64,000 nt of DNA from Cardiocondyla obscurior. Its lineage: Eukaryota; Arthropoda; Insecta; Hymenoptera; Formicidae. Position numbers and translations under genes: made by a program. The stretch spans positions 4,720,395 through 4,784,394 of the forward strand of contig NC_091872.1 of assembly GCF_019399895.1 (NCBI RefSeq). The letters are read 5' to 3'. Shown here piece by piece: positions 25,101 through 33,840 of this stretch (positions are counted from its first letter, which is position 1; every line of letters starts with the position of its first letter). The notes beneath the pieces are model-generated. The model worked only from the letters and a program-made list of their open reading frames with translations, did no database searches and had not been told where the DNA came from.

Positions 25101-28100
25101 TTTTTAAGAGACTATTCTCTTCGCAGGGCAACGTACTTTATATTACAATATTGCGCAATACAAGCGTGCGTAATTAATGATGGCAAAATGGAGTCTCGGA
25201 GATTGGGTACAATAACTTACGTACCGAATAAATGATTTGGAAATAATTCATCCTCCAAGCTGTCTTCGTCCTCGCTTGGGAAGAAATACTCATTTGGCGG
25301 CGATGCCATATGAATTATGTTTTCGGCCTTGCTATCATCGAGTTAAGCAAAGTTATGTGATCTCACACTGTTTGAAACTATATTTCTTCGCGTCTGCTTT
25401 CATTACACTAACAATGGATGTTATTACATGTCTTTGTTCACATTAAACACTTATTAACAACTTTTTTTTTTTATTAAGTTCACTGAAATCTGTATGAAAA
25501 TGAGGTAAATTTTTATATTTTACTATAGATCAATGATATAATTATAACTGATATAAAATAGTTATCTTATCAATCATTAATTTTTGGAGATAATGAGGCA
25601 GTCGTCTAGATTCTAGATTTAAATAAGTTATTATTCGGTTAATAGATTATTCCCGTTTCAAAGATTAAACTGGTTTATCAAAGACTTAAAATATGGGTTA
25701 CAGATTTAAAAAGAAAAAAAAATTATTTAATAATACAAAAAATGTGTCTAATATATACATTTATTTACATTCCACAAGTTCTTTTTATTCCAAAAATTTC
25801 TTAAAAATTTTATTGCTTTTTTCGTAAATTAATTTTTAACTACATGCGTTTATATGTATATTCATCAAGCTAATGAATTAAATTGCATTCTCTTAATGTT
25901 TAGATTTGCTTGTCATACCTCATTGTTTAAATCTGTTTCAGAAAATTTAAAAAATATAATCAAATTTTATAGACAACATGTGCACTTGAAATAATCAGTT
26001 TCTTAAGATTTCACAATTAACAAACAACGACACTGTATTTGCTTTGATGTTGCTCGCGTGCGTCGAAATCGCGTCGATTATAAATGATCGATAAAGATCA
26101 GTACACGTGTGGCGATGCCGGACGATGCGTCGTTTGCGGCCCAAAGACAGCGACTGACCGAGAACACCGAATCGACCAAGTTAAAATTCTACTCGAGAGT
26201 GACTGGCCCCAGAAGAGCAGCGCGATAGCGTTGTTGGGGAGACCGGAGATACTGCAGGTCCATTTAACATGATACACGGACAAAAATATATATCGCGTAA
26301 AGTTGAGATTTAAAAAAGTAGAGCGTAAAGAAAATAAAAGATTTAAGAAAAAATAAAAATAAAAAAAATATAAAAAAAGAGAAAAACGTCGATGCTGTTA
26401 GAAAAATCGAAGTTACAATTATAGATTAGGCAAAATGTGAGCGACACTTATTTGATGCCATTGTATAAATATCGTTATACTAATCTAATAAATAGCTTCA
26501 CAGTTAATTAACTAACGTTGCACTTTGGGGATTATTCTTCTTTGATAATAAAATCGCACTTGCCAAACGCGAAATACAAAATATCTGAGTGCTTGTCCGT
26601 CACTGTTGCAACTGCAATAATAACATCTACGTGTAAATTCTTGTCACCGAGGAACTAAATCATCTAAAGTATTAGCGAGCTAGAGAACTGACGAAATCGA
26701 TAAAGTAACTGACACTTACTTATACATTTAGGTAATAAAAATATTGCATTCATCGATATTCGATTTAGAGTATTAACCTTCGAATCATATTAAAATTTAG
26801 GATTCAAATTTGTGCATGTACGGCTGTGGAATATTTATTGGCAAGCCATTGCATTATAACAATGGTAGACGTAAAGAAAAACATGGATACAACATCTCGT
26901 TTACGTAATCCACGTAGATCATGCACATGGACAATTTACGACATTGACTATAGCGATTTAAATAATAAACTTTAATTCTCGTAAATCACAAAAAAAAAAG
27001 AAAAAAAAAGATAAAACTAACTACAGCGTGCTAAATATCTAATGATGGAAATGATTTAAAAGACAGACATGGAATTGGAAATAGTGGAGAACAATTAATT
27101 TTCATCCTGAAGTCGATCCTTGAAACCAGAAATATTGAAAGCAGCCGCTCGACATTGCGTCGGATAGACTCCTAAATCGAAAAAGTTAACAAATGTGCTA
27201 GTGGAAGTCGTTCCCTGGATTCGTATATTTGATTAATTCATGTCTCGAACGATGACTTCAGTCGGCATACGCACGGCGTGGTCAGTCGTAGACTAGGTCA
27301 AGGAGAATGACTGTTACCTGAGGTCCACCTTCCCTCCGCTCTTCCTTCCCTTCTTTTTCATGAAAGGCATCCATCAGGCGAACGCCTGGTAATGCGATTT
27401 CGATTTAATTGTTTAAATTTTATTAACACCACGCGAATGCGGTTAAATATCAGAGGAAATAGATGTGCGTTTAAAAAACATCTCTGCGATAAAGATGTTA
27501 ACAATATTTTAGGTATAATGTTGTAAAATGGGGTGTGAATTTTGGCTATGAAAATTCAAGTGGCAATGTAACAGATTTGTTATACAGATCGAATCAATGC
27601 GAAATGCGTGGAAAGACGAAAATAGTCATCTTTGCCTGAAAAATAAATTTTCGGAGAGCACAGCTTCTTACAGTCGTAAACGAGTTATACCGTGCAAACA
27701 CGGAGCATGAAACGTAATCGTTCAGAATTCGACCTTCGAGAGAAGATTACTATACTTCGACGTTTAACATTCGCCGTCGCATATATTCGAGAGACGAAAT
27801 GCAAACCTGATCACTTTTTGCAGAAAGAATGATTAAATGTCAATTTAATATAAACTTTGGTCATCAAGTAAACTTTCACATTAATTTCCTGCACGTCGCT
27901 CAAATTATTTTTACCATATTGCTAAGATTTTTTTTTAAGCATTACGGTATAAAAAATATTTTTCAAACCTATAGTTATTCATCACTCACGGATTTATTAA
28001 TGTGTGAAGTGTGGAATAAATTATTACGTTAATTGTACCTATCTTCGCGGCACAGTTGTACATTGTTTTATGTAAATTTTTTTTTAATTAATATTTTGCT

Positions 28101-28288
28101 GTGAATTATTAATCGAGTTTGAATTTCGTGAATGTATAACAATTTATCTCCTAATGAAAAAAAAATTGTGTAAAAGAAAATAATAACGTACCGCTTGTAA
28201 CGAGGGAACTACTAGTTTCCGACGATATACTCTTCTCTCGCTCGACTTTGCTTCTCATGCACTCCAGTATGCTAATCTTGCATCCCAT
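16087..28288 (-). CDS. Pde8: cAMP-type phosphodiesterase 8 (complete, alternative first exons)
   Basis: Hydrolyses cyclic nucleotide (cAMP in characterised PDE8s) to 5'-AMP. Exons for the 836-aa form: 25309-25225, 24679-24585, 20888-20829, 20729-20539, 20429-20370, 20289-20223, 20124-19957, 19762-19548, 19454-19297, 18768-18638, 18545-18438, 18310-18111, 17978-17700, 17447-17321, 17225-17088, 16901-16740, 16642-16513, 16433-16366, 16155-16087. The alternative first exon 28288-28192 gives 840 aa. All junctions have GT-AG and keep frame (2,511 nt including stop). Domains in the 836-aa form: receiver-like about 81-190 (ELVIID at the phospho-acceptor-like Asp130), PAS about 225-325, catalytic about 500-836. 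Metal ligands are visible: HNSTHAADV (His557, His561), HDIDHPG (His597, Asp598), KCADVSNP (Asp723). The nucleotide glutamine is Gln775 in SQIGF. The length matches human PDE8A closely. Ser606 replaces the Asn usual after HDxDHPG. Confidence 0.96.
16366..16433 (-). CDS. Pde8: Pde8 exon 18
   Basis: 68 nt. Encodes FIDMPEIVGYMRHNYEKWK and ends EYN before GTAAGA; the last catalytic helix. Confidence 0.92.
16513..16642 (-). CDS. Pde8: Pde8 exon 17
   Basis: 130 nt. TDEEKKLKMPVVMPMFDR and CSIPKSQIGFVDYII, including the purine-selective Gln775 and the following Phe778 that clamps the base. Confidence 0.96.
16740..16901 (-). CDS. Pde8: Pde8 exon 16
   Basis: 162 nt, 54 codons. MMIKCADVSNPTRP carries the second metal-ligand Asp723; EWARRIAEEYFNQ follows. 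Confidence 0.96.
17088..17225 (-). CDS. Pde8: Pde8 exon 15
   Basis: 138 nt, 46 codons, phase 0. NLERDAYKLLRQNVIDMILA, then TEMTKHFEHLAKF, a highly conserved catalytic-domain helix. Confidence 0.95.
17321..17447 (-). CDS. Pde8: Pde8 exon 14
   Basis: 127 nt. QFLCNANSRLAILYNDLSVL and ESHHAALTFKL. The splice AG|C makes Ser606 where most class I phosphodiesterases have Asn. Confidence 0.95.
17700..17978 (-). CDS. Pde8: Pde8 exon 13 (metal-binding histidines)
   Basis: 279 nt. Contains YHNSTHAADVMQATARF and AAAHDIDHPGRS, the two signature motifs of class I phosphodiesterases, including the general-acid His557 and the metal ligands His561, His597 and Asp598. Confidence 0.97.
18111..18310 (-). CDS. 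Pde8: Pde8 exon 12 (entry to catalytic domain)
   Basis: 200 nt. Ser/Arg-rich start, then VKNFMGPQEIAEILDNSLDW and FEIFKLEVLTEGR, the first helices of the catalytic fold. The exon start is set by an in-frame stop just upstream of its TTTGACAG acceptor. Confidence 0.92.
18438..18545 (-). CDS. Pde8: Pde8 exon 11
   Basis: 108 nt, 36 codons, phase 0. AIDILKTTELYVPHL matches the family's conserved EILRTTELY segment; then DPVATDLVGALLA. Confidence 0.93.
18638..18768 (-). CDS. Pde8: Pde8 exon 10
   Basis: 131 nt between CTGTAACAG and GTACGA. Begins RRRSSLQKLHTLQLEAPITK. RRRSS is a basophilic-kinase type sequence (R-R-x-S), and vertebrate PDE8A is phosphorylated by PKA/Raf-related signalling in a comparable linker, so this is a plausible regulatory site. 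EAPITKVI-LLSNA is conserved with vertebrate PDE8. Confidence 0.93.
18769..19296 (-). other. Pde8: Pde8 intron 9 (528 bp)
   Basis: Between GTAAAG and CTGTAACAG. AT-rich at its left end, with a GC-richer middle. No other feature seen. Confidence 0.85.
19297..19454 (-). CDS. Pde8: Pde8 exon 9 (end of PAS, Ser/Pro linker)
   Basis: 158 nt. KPSHYVYVYDTTYL closes the PAS domain, then comes a low-complexity Ser/Pro/Asn linker (residues about 329-366) where the family varies most. Confidence 0.92.
19548..19762 (-). CDS. Pde8: Pde8 exon 8 (PAS core)
   Basis: 215 nt. NKVSEKLLGYKTEEMMGRNL is the classic PAS helix pattern, followed by GREFEGNMNCKRKNNQ and the closing strands up to the GTACGT donor. An open frame running on into the intron past the donor is a read-through, not coding. 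Confidence 0.93.
19957..20124 (-). CDS. Pde8: Pde8 exon 7 (helical linker and PAS start)
   Basis: 168 nt, 56 codons, phase 0. ALIECSHEGILINELVGIY leads into RTQLAAAHALYLALDRCRD and the first PAS strands (MVHVTNDKNIVQ). Confidence 0.93.
20223..20289 (-). CDS. Pde8: Pde8 exon 6
   Basis: 67 nt encoding YFMLDEKNHIVALNLLETGFSR, the end of the receiver-like domain (LLETGFSR matches the family's conserved sequence). Donor GTAAGT, acceptor TTTTAG. Confidence 0.9.
20370..20429 (-). CDS. Pde8: Pde8 exon 5
   Basis: 60 nt, phase 2 on both sides. Encodes AIRSSSVYHNSVIIALVKK, which continues the receiver-like fold (CR-AIR across the splice, then a hydrophobic strand). Confidence 0.9.
20539..20729 (-). 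CDS. Pde8: Pde8 exon 4 (receiver-like domain)
   Basis: 191 nt. Starts ILLVFSKDDPQMD and includes ELVIIDHRG, the strand carrying the Asp equivalent to a response-regulator phospho-acceptor. PDE8 proteins carry this receiver-like domain, but phosphorylation of it is not established. Confidence 0.93.
20829..20888 (-). CDS. Pde8: Pde8 exon 3
   Basis: 60 nt, 20 codons, phase 0 on both sides; acceptor TTTACAG and donor GTAAGT. Residues 61-80 (KGPQDLNNYLLTTNVPSVIK) lead directly into the receiver-like fold. Confidence 0.88.
23220..23251. repeat. Tandem palindromic decamers
   Basis: GTCTATAGAC occurs at 23220-23229 and 23231-23240 and, with its last two bases changed, at 23244-23253. Each perfect unit is its own reverse complement. 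A short cluster of dyad-symmetric sites like this suits a dimeric DNA-binding protein; no factor is known to me. Confidence 0.8.
24397..24414 (-). promoter_or_regulatory. Paired CRE-like half sites
   Basis: ACGTCA at 24397-24402 and 24409-24414, i.e. two TGACGT(AG) half sites in tandem on the minus strand, 12 bp apart. TGACGT is the half site bound by CREB/ATF factors. About 120 bp downstream on the minus strand is a GTAGGT donor (24277-24272), so this could mark an internal promoter, which is inference. Confidence 0.3.
24585..24679 (-). CDS. Pde8: Pde8 common exon 2
   Basis: 95 nt after a GTTTCAG acceptor, ending before GTAAGT. Encodes KTDALDIVAEKNEK and then a Ser/Asp/Glu-rich stretch (residues about 29-60), a linker ahead of the receiver-like domain. 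Both first exons supply the single base needed for its first codon (Gly). Confidence 0.85.
24680..25224 (-). other. Pde8: Pde8 intron 1 (from exon B, 545 bp)
   Basis: Between GTACGTAAG and GTTTCAG; no other element seen. Confidence 0.8.
25225..25309 (-). CDS. Pde8: Pde8 alternative first coding exon B (acidic N-terminus)
   Basis: Starts MASPPNEYFFPSEDEDSLED and encodes 28 codons plus one base before a GTACGTAAG donor. It ends in phase 1, like exon A, so both can join exon 24679-24585. The peptide is strongly acidic and lacks the lipidation start, predicting a cytosolic form. That it is used as a separate first exon rather than internally is inferred: no acceptor giving an open frame upstream of the ATG was identified. 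Confidence 0.78.
25310..28191 (-). other. Pde8: Between the two Pde8 first exons
   Basis: Intron for the MGC form and probable 5' UTR/promoter for the acidic form. Mostly AT-rich. A sharply GC-richer island at about 26040-26280 holds a 62-codon plus-strand frame (26084-26272) with a C-x5-C-x2-C cysteine pattern. It is not recognised as any family and is not called as a gene. Confidence 0.6.
28192..28288 (-). CDS. Pde8: Pde8 alternative first coding exon A (MGC N-terminus)
   Basis: Opens with ATG-Gly-Cys (MGCKISILECMRSK) and encodes 32 codons plus one base before a GTACGT donor. The phase (1) fits exon 24679-24585, giving Ser-Gly-Lys-Thr at the join. Gly2 next to Cys3 is a myristoylation/palmitoylation-type start, and vertebrate PDE8 also begins Met-Gly-Cys, which supports this as a membrane-targeted form. 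It is too short to stand out as an open frame. Confidence 0.8.
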
Positions 28289-31200
28289 TCTTAAGACGAG
28301 CTGTCAGTTCACGGTGGATTTCCTTGCATGGTGCTTTTTACATTGTCGTAAATTTCGAAAAGCATCCGTCCAGATTCCGAATCGTCAATGACAGCCACGA
28401 CAAGTGTCGTTAGGTTACCTCTCATCGAAGACGATTGGCAGAAGCGGAGTCTCCTCTTTTTCTTTTTTTTTTTTTATTTAGGAAAAAAAAAAGAAAGAAA
28501 AGATTAAGATTGCTGAGAATTCGATATTATCCAGTGAAACGTGCGCTTACCGTACACGCGTGTGAGTAAAAATGCACGTTCATGCTTGCACTATATCAAT
28601 TTGCTTATCTCGAAAGCGAAGGAAACAATCCTCTGCGCACTGATTTTGCATAACCCAAACATTGATTGTGTGAATACTATTTTACATTAATTAACGTGCA
28701 TGAAAAATTGCGCTAACAAAGCCGAGACTAAGTCACTTTGAAACGCTACGCTAAATCCCTCAAATCGCACGATTAAACAACGAGAATCACACAATTAGGC
28801 GGCGAATAAAAGTTTCACACTGTATGCAACCGGATGCTCTCTTTTTACCGTCACTAAAAAATTTCTTTCACTTTTGAATTGTAAATATAGCTCGTTATAT
28901 TCGCGGAACATGTCTGCTAATTGCCGGCTGTTAATTGCTTCTTGAAAGATCGGATTAAGCGTTCGCTCGTGCCGGGACGTGCGCGGAAATTCGTGGAAAC
29001 TCTTCAACTGCTGACGATTAAGTCGACATTGAGCGCGCGTCAAGACTCGAGGCGAAGATTTCGCGGGGTCATACGTCAGCAAAATTTTCTCCGTCCGCTT
29101 TATCTTATCTTCCGCCGAAAGTGCCTACATGTAATTCAAAAGATCCGCGACGCGTCTGGAATGGCTGTATCACTTGCGGCTGTGGCCACGATTCTCGGCG
29201 TGCGCAATTAGAGATGTTCCGCGCAAGATAGCCGTTCACGTAATTCGTCCGATTACGCGTTGTGTGGGCATGAAGCGAGCAAATAGTGTTGTGTGCATAA
29301 TTACCGGTGGCACTGTTTTCATAGTGATGCAAGTCCGCAGTTCCCTGTACCGAGATACGGGCATTTAAACTCTAACGTTAAAGCAACAGAAGAGACACTT
29401 CGACGAAAATTGATAAAAGGAACTTGTAATTATTTATGTATTCTCGTGAATCTTAAAACTCATTATGCGTTAGAGAGCTAGATTTTTATTAGAAATAGCG
29501 GACGGCTGTTTTGTTTAAAAAAGTATGTACATGCACACGCGACAGATTTTACGGTAATTATTAATATTAATGTTTTATTTGACGCCTTACATTAACATTC
29601 ACATTGAAATTACGTCGAAGAAGATTTATTCAAAGTATTAATATTAAAATATCATAATTCATTATTGATGTAATTAATAAAATGGATACGTGCGAAAACA
29701 TCCGTGTAAAATATCAGGATAACGTACATAACAACCAATTTAATGAATAGATATACACTTAAACGTTCGATAAATAAGAATAAAGCCGTTAATTGCTTTC
29801 AGAAATAAACAATGATAACCAGTACGTTTAAACAAGCGCATACCTACGTTTACTGAGCGTGCCTATCGCGTGTTTTTTTGACACGATATTTCGACCGTAG
29901 AGAGATACTTCGTTCCAAAAGGCCTCTGCACAAAGAAAAATGTTTTCTTCACTCTTGATAGGATCGATCGAAGCTTTTAAAATCTCGCGGTACGCACGTG
30001 GATATTTTTTTTTTTTCTTTTTTTTCTTTCGAAAATTGCTTGCCTCGCACTGAAGTAGATATGATACGGCACACTTGGTCAGACACGACTCCGCGCGAAT
30101 TCCCGACGCGTTGGCATATTCATGCGGCGCATTTCGGTAACTGGCAGCACATCAGAAGTGAAAATCTTTTGTCGAAGACTTTCGTGGTGTCACGTAACAA
30201 TTGCGACGACGACGACGATCGCAGCGGCGATTTCACAGCGACGAACGCAGCGCGAATCGCGGACGCGATCTTTTGTCAAGCGACACGGCGCCTCGAGGTG
30301 TGCGCAAGATTTTAATGAAGACAGAATCGGGTGTAGGCAGCACAGTGGCCTCAGGCTCACTGACTAAATTGCACGATTTCTCGAGGACGCCTTTGGAATC
30401 TGCGTATCGCATTTCAAAGTCTTCTTAGCACGTCCCGCGTCTATCTCGCGCCTTCACTTGAAAAGAAAAAAGAAAAAAAAAAAAAGAAAAAACTGCAACA
30501 GATATTTGAGTAGCGTAGACGCGCACACTGGGAAGATCAGTATACGAAAGATCCACGCGTGTTTGCACGATAAGTGGCGACTTTAATCCCGTAATACCAC
30601 CAGACAATGGAGGGAGGGAATAGGTCGAATTTGCAAGGGGCAAATATAAGATGTCGGGAATTTATCGCTGTAAATTTAATCGCTTAACACAACGCCGTTT
30701 TTTATAAGGCAGCTGTTTAGGGCCATTTTGGAATTTCAGTGACGCAAATTATCTTTGCGCGAGAGCTTATCGTGCGTATGTATATCTGCTTTACTTCTTA
30801 CTTGTTGCTTTTTAACGCGATGCTTCTTGCACTTTAATTATGCGAGTCCTTACTTTCAGCGCGCAATAACTTCGCGAGAGCGATTAAAATTACTTCGTAA
30901 AATGCATTTTATATCATCTTTTCTATATACAACATTTTATCTTGTGAATACATTCTTGTAAATTGAAAAACAAATTTTCTTACACATCTTTACTTATTTT
31001 TACATACATTTTTTAATTTTCTACTGTTTTAAATATGTAATTATATATTATTAAAAATTTCGCCATTTAGATAATTTCTTATTTTATTAATAATAAAATT
31101 CGTAATCAACCAACGTCTGATAATTTGTAAGATTGCGAAAAGAAAATAGTAACGGTAGATACTACTCATATTAAGTTTGAGTTTGCAGGTAACACGGCGA

Positions 31201-33840
31201 CGAAGGGAACAGACGAAGAGTAGAAGATAAATAAAAAGAATGACAATGGCAAAAATTGACTGCGCATGGAAAACGCAAAATGGAAAATGGATCGACATTC
31301 TACTTACGCGTTCAAAAGATGTGCGCGAAAAAGTCCGGCAGATGTCGAATAGATAACACAGGTTGGTTAAAGTTTTGAAAATGTTCAAAGTTCTTAAATA
31401 GCTAGTAGAAATAAAACATAATGCGTACGTATCTTTTTACAGGATGTTACCTATTATTGGAAAGTCTGCGGTGTAATTCGCGTCTTCGCGTCCTGAATTT
31501 ATCATCGCGCTGTCTTGTCAATTAAAGCGCTACATACTTGTCAACAATTAATGTTCTTCGGAAACAGCAAAGCAGATTTGCTGCGGAGTGTAGGAAAGAG
31601 TTGTACATTATTTAACAACGGCAGCAATATAGTATAAGAGTACATAGATCGGACTTTGAATTACGGCGTTACAAGTAATTATACGTAATTTTTGCGAATT
31701 GTTGGCTTCGTAAATGCTCTCCACGTGAAAAACATTGATCGCAGGAAATAATTGAAGTTATCGTGTATCAGCCCAACATCTTCGTTTATTTATTATTATT
31801 AGTAATCAAACATGCGGAGCTCCGTTATGTATGTATTATGGATCTCGACTCACCTAACTAAGGAATGCGGTGATCCTAAAGTCACGCTTCAAGGCTGGCC
31901 ACTCCGCCGCGGATCTTTGATTATGTACCTTGACCTGTACACAGTTTAACGCGTTATAAAAAAAAAAATATTGTCCACCGAATATTATATCGAATATTTA
32001 TTTTAACGTAATGATAGTTTTTAACTGGTACATAGACTCGCCACGGTGTTTGTTAATTATTTAATTATTTATACTCACGTAAAAAAATATAATTAATATC
32101 TAAATGTACATACATATAAATTATATTTAAAAAATCGAAAAGTGTTTTAAATGTCACGTCAGATATATGCATTCGTAATTTATTACTGAAAAAAATTACA
32201 GTAAATTACATTTTTTTGGTTTTAAAATAAAAGAAAAAATAAATAACGCGTTGTTTAGTGTCTAATGTAATAAAATTTAAATGTCTTATAAGCACTTTTT
32301 AAATATTCACTGGCTGTTCAATAAATATCAATTTAAAATAATGTTATAATATAAAAATTTACACAAAATTATATGTATAAATCAATTATCTTTATAACTG
32401 TCTATTTTTCATGACAAAGTTTTACTCTCTGAAACAGATACTTGTAAGGACATCTATGGCAGTGAAGAAAGAACTTGAACTCCACTAATTTTATCAATAG
32501 CCTATACCGAGCAGTAGATACCTTATCACTAAGGCTACGATCGATTTAAACGTGCTGATAGTCGGTAGTATATCGTTTTACCCTATGCTGTTATACCGCA
32601 GTTACCATCAAATAAAATCAATTTTTGTATTCTAGAAATTGTACGAAGAAGAAGACAGAATAACCGACACGTGATACTTCAAAGTTCTTGATATTGATTT
32701 GAAAAAAAGTAGTATTTGAATTTATCATTTACCGAATTTTTTTATTATATTAAATATTTATAATATATTTAAATATTTAAAGATATAGCTTGTAAATATT
32801 TAATATACATATGCGTATGAAAAAGAACAAATAGAAATGTTTTATATTAGGTAGAAAGAAATTTTTTATTTGTTTCCGAATTAGAAGTTAATTAAAATTT
32901 ATTTTAATGTATGAAGAGTTAAGTTTTTAAAGTAATATATTTAACTACATTATTATTATCAATTTGTATAATCTACATAAGAGGTGATAGCGAAGATTGC
33001 AGGTAATAACAGCTTATTTAATATTTTTTATCTCAATTTTCTTTTCTTTATATGTATGATTGACGTAAGATAGATGTAAGATATTAAAGCTTCTTATAAA
33101 TAATTAATTATATTAAGGAAATCAACTAAGGAAACCTTACTATATCTAATTTTAATTTTAGCTTTCCACTGAAATTACTACTGATTAAACAAGAATATCA
33201 ATTTCTTTTTGATTTATCTTGGTAAGATAATAAGGTTCTCTGATTTAACATTCTTCAACTACTTCGTCGGCTACTTTCTCCTTATAATCTCCGAGCGTGA
33301 TCGCATAAAATTACTCTTTCCCTCCTGGTTATTTTGGCACTGGCGAACAAACGCTGGAAACTTTTCGGTCCCACTGACGCAGGCTTATGCTAATGATAGG
33401 AATTCTAATCGCAGATTATAATTGTTAATTCGTTAAATAATCCACAACTTTTGTGTATTTCCATTTCCCTGCATAGTTCCATTTAAAACTTGTTGACTTA
33501 TGTCCGGCGAACGTTCCTCACTTTTGTATAATAGCAAAAAAAAAAAATTAATTAATTTTATTTAATAGAGTAATAATTTTTAATTTATTTATTAGCATGA
33601 AAATAGGAAATAATTAAATTTATATAATCTAAATCTTATCATTTTAAAAGAACGTCAATTTTGTAAGGAGCTTTTAATGAAGTATAATTTGGTTATTTTA
33701 TTATATGAGTAATAAAATATGCTGAAGAATTAATAAATACTTAACATTAAATAAAGTGCATTAAATATTTTAAGAAAAAAAAATTCAAAGATATATTAAT
33801 GTTGCAAAATAGATGATGGAAAAAGTAGTTTTGCGGAAGA
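28289..33840. other. Upstream of Pde8, no coding gene recognised
   Basis: Expected to contain the Pde8 5' UTR and promoter. GC-richer at about 28900-29350 and 30060-30430 (with a short GAC repeat near 30205), otherwise AT-rich. Open frames on both strands at 28795-29332 overlap each other and match nothing I know. Confidence 0.5.
31854..31934 (-). other. Candidate noncoding 5' exon upstream of Pde8
   Basis: An 81-bp segment on the minus strand is preceded by a TGTACAG acceptor and followed by a strong GTGAGT donor. It stands out as GC-richer in AT-rich surroundings. All three frames contain stops, so if used it is untranslated; position and strand suit a 5' UTR exon of Pde8. Confidence 0.3.
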
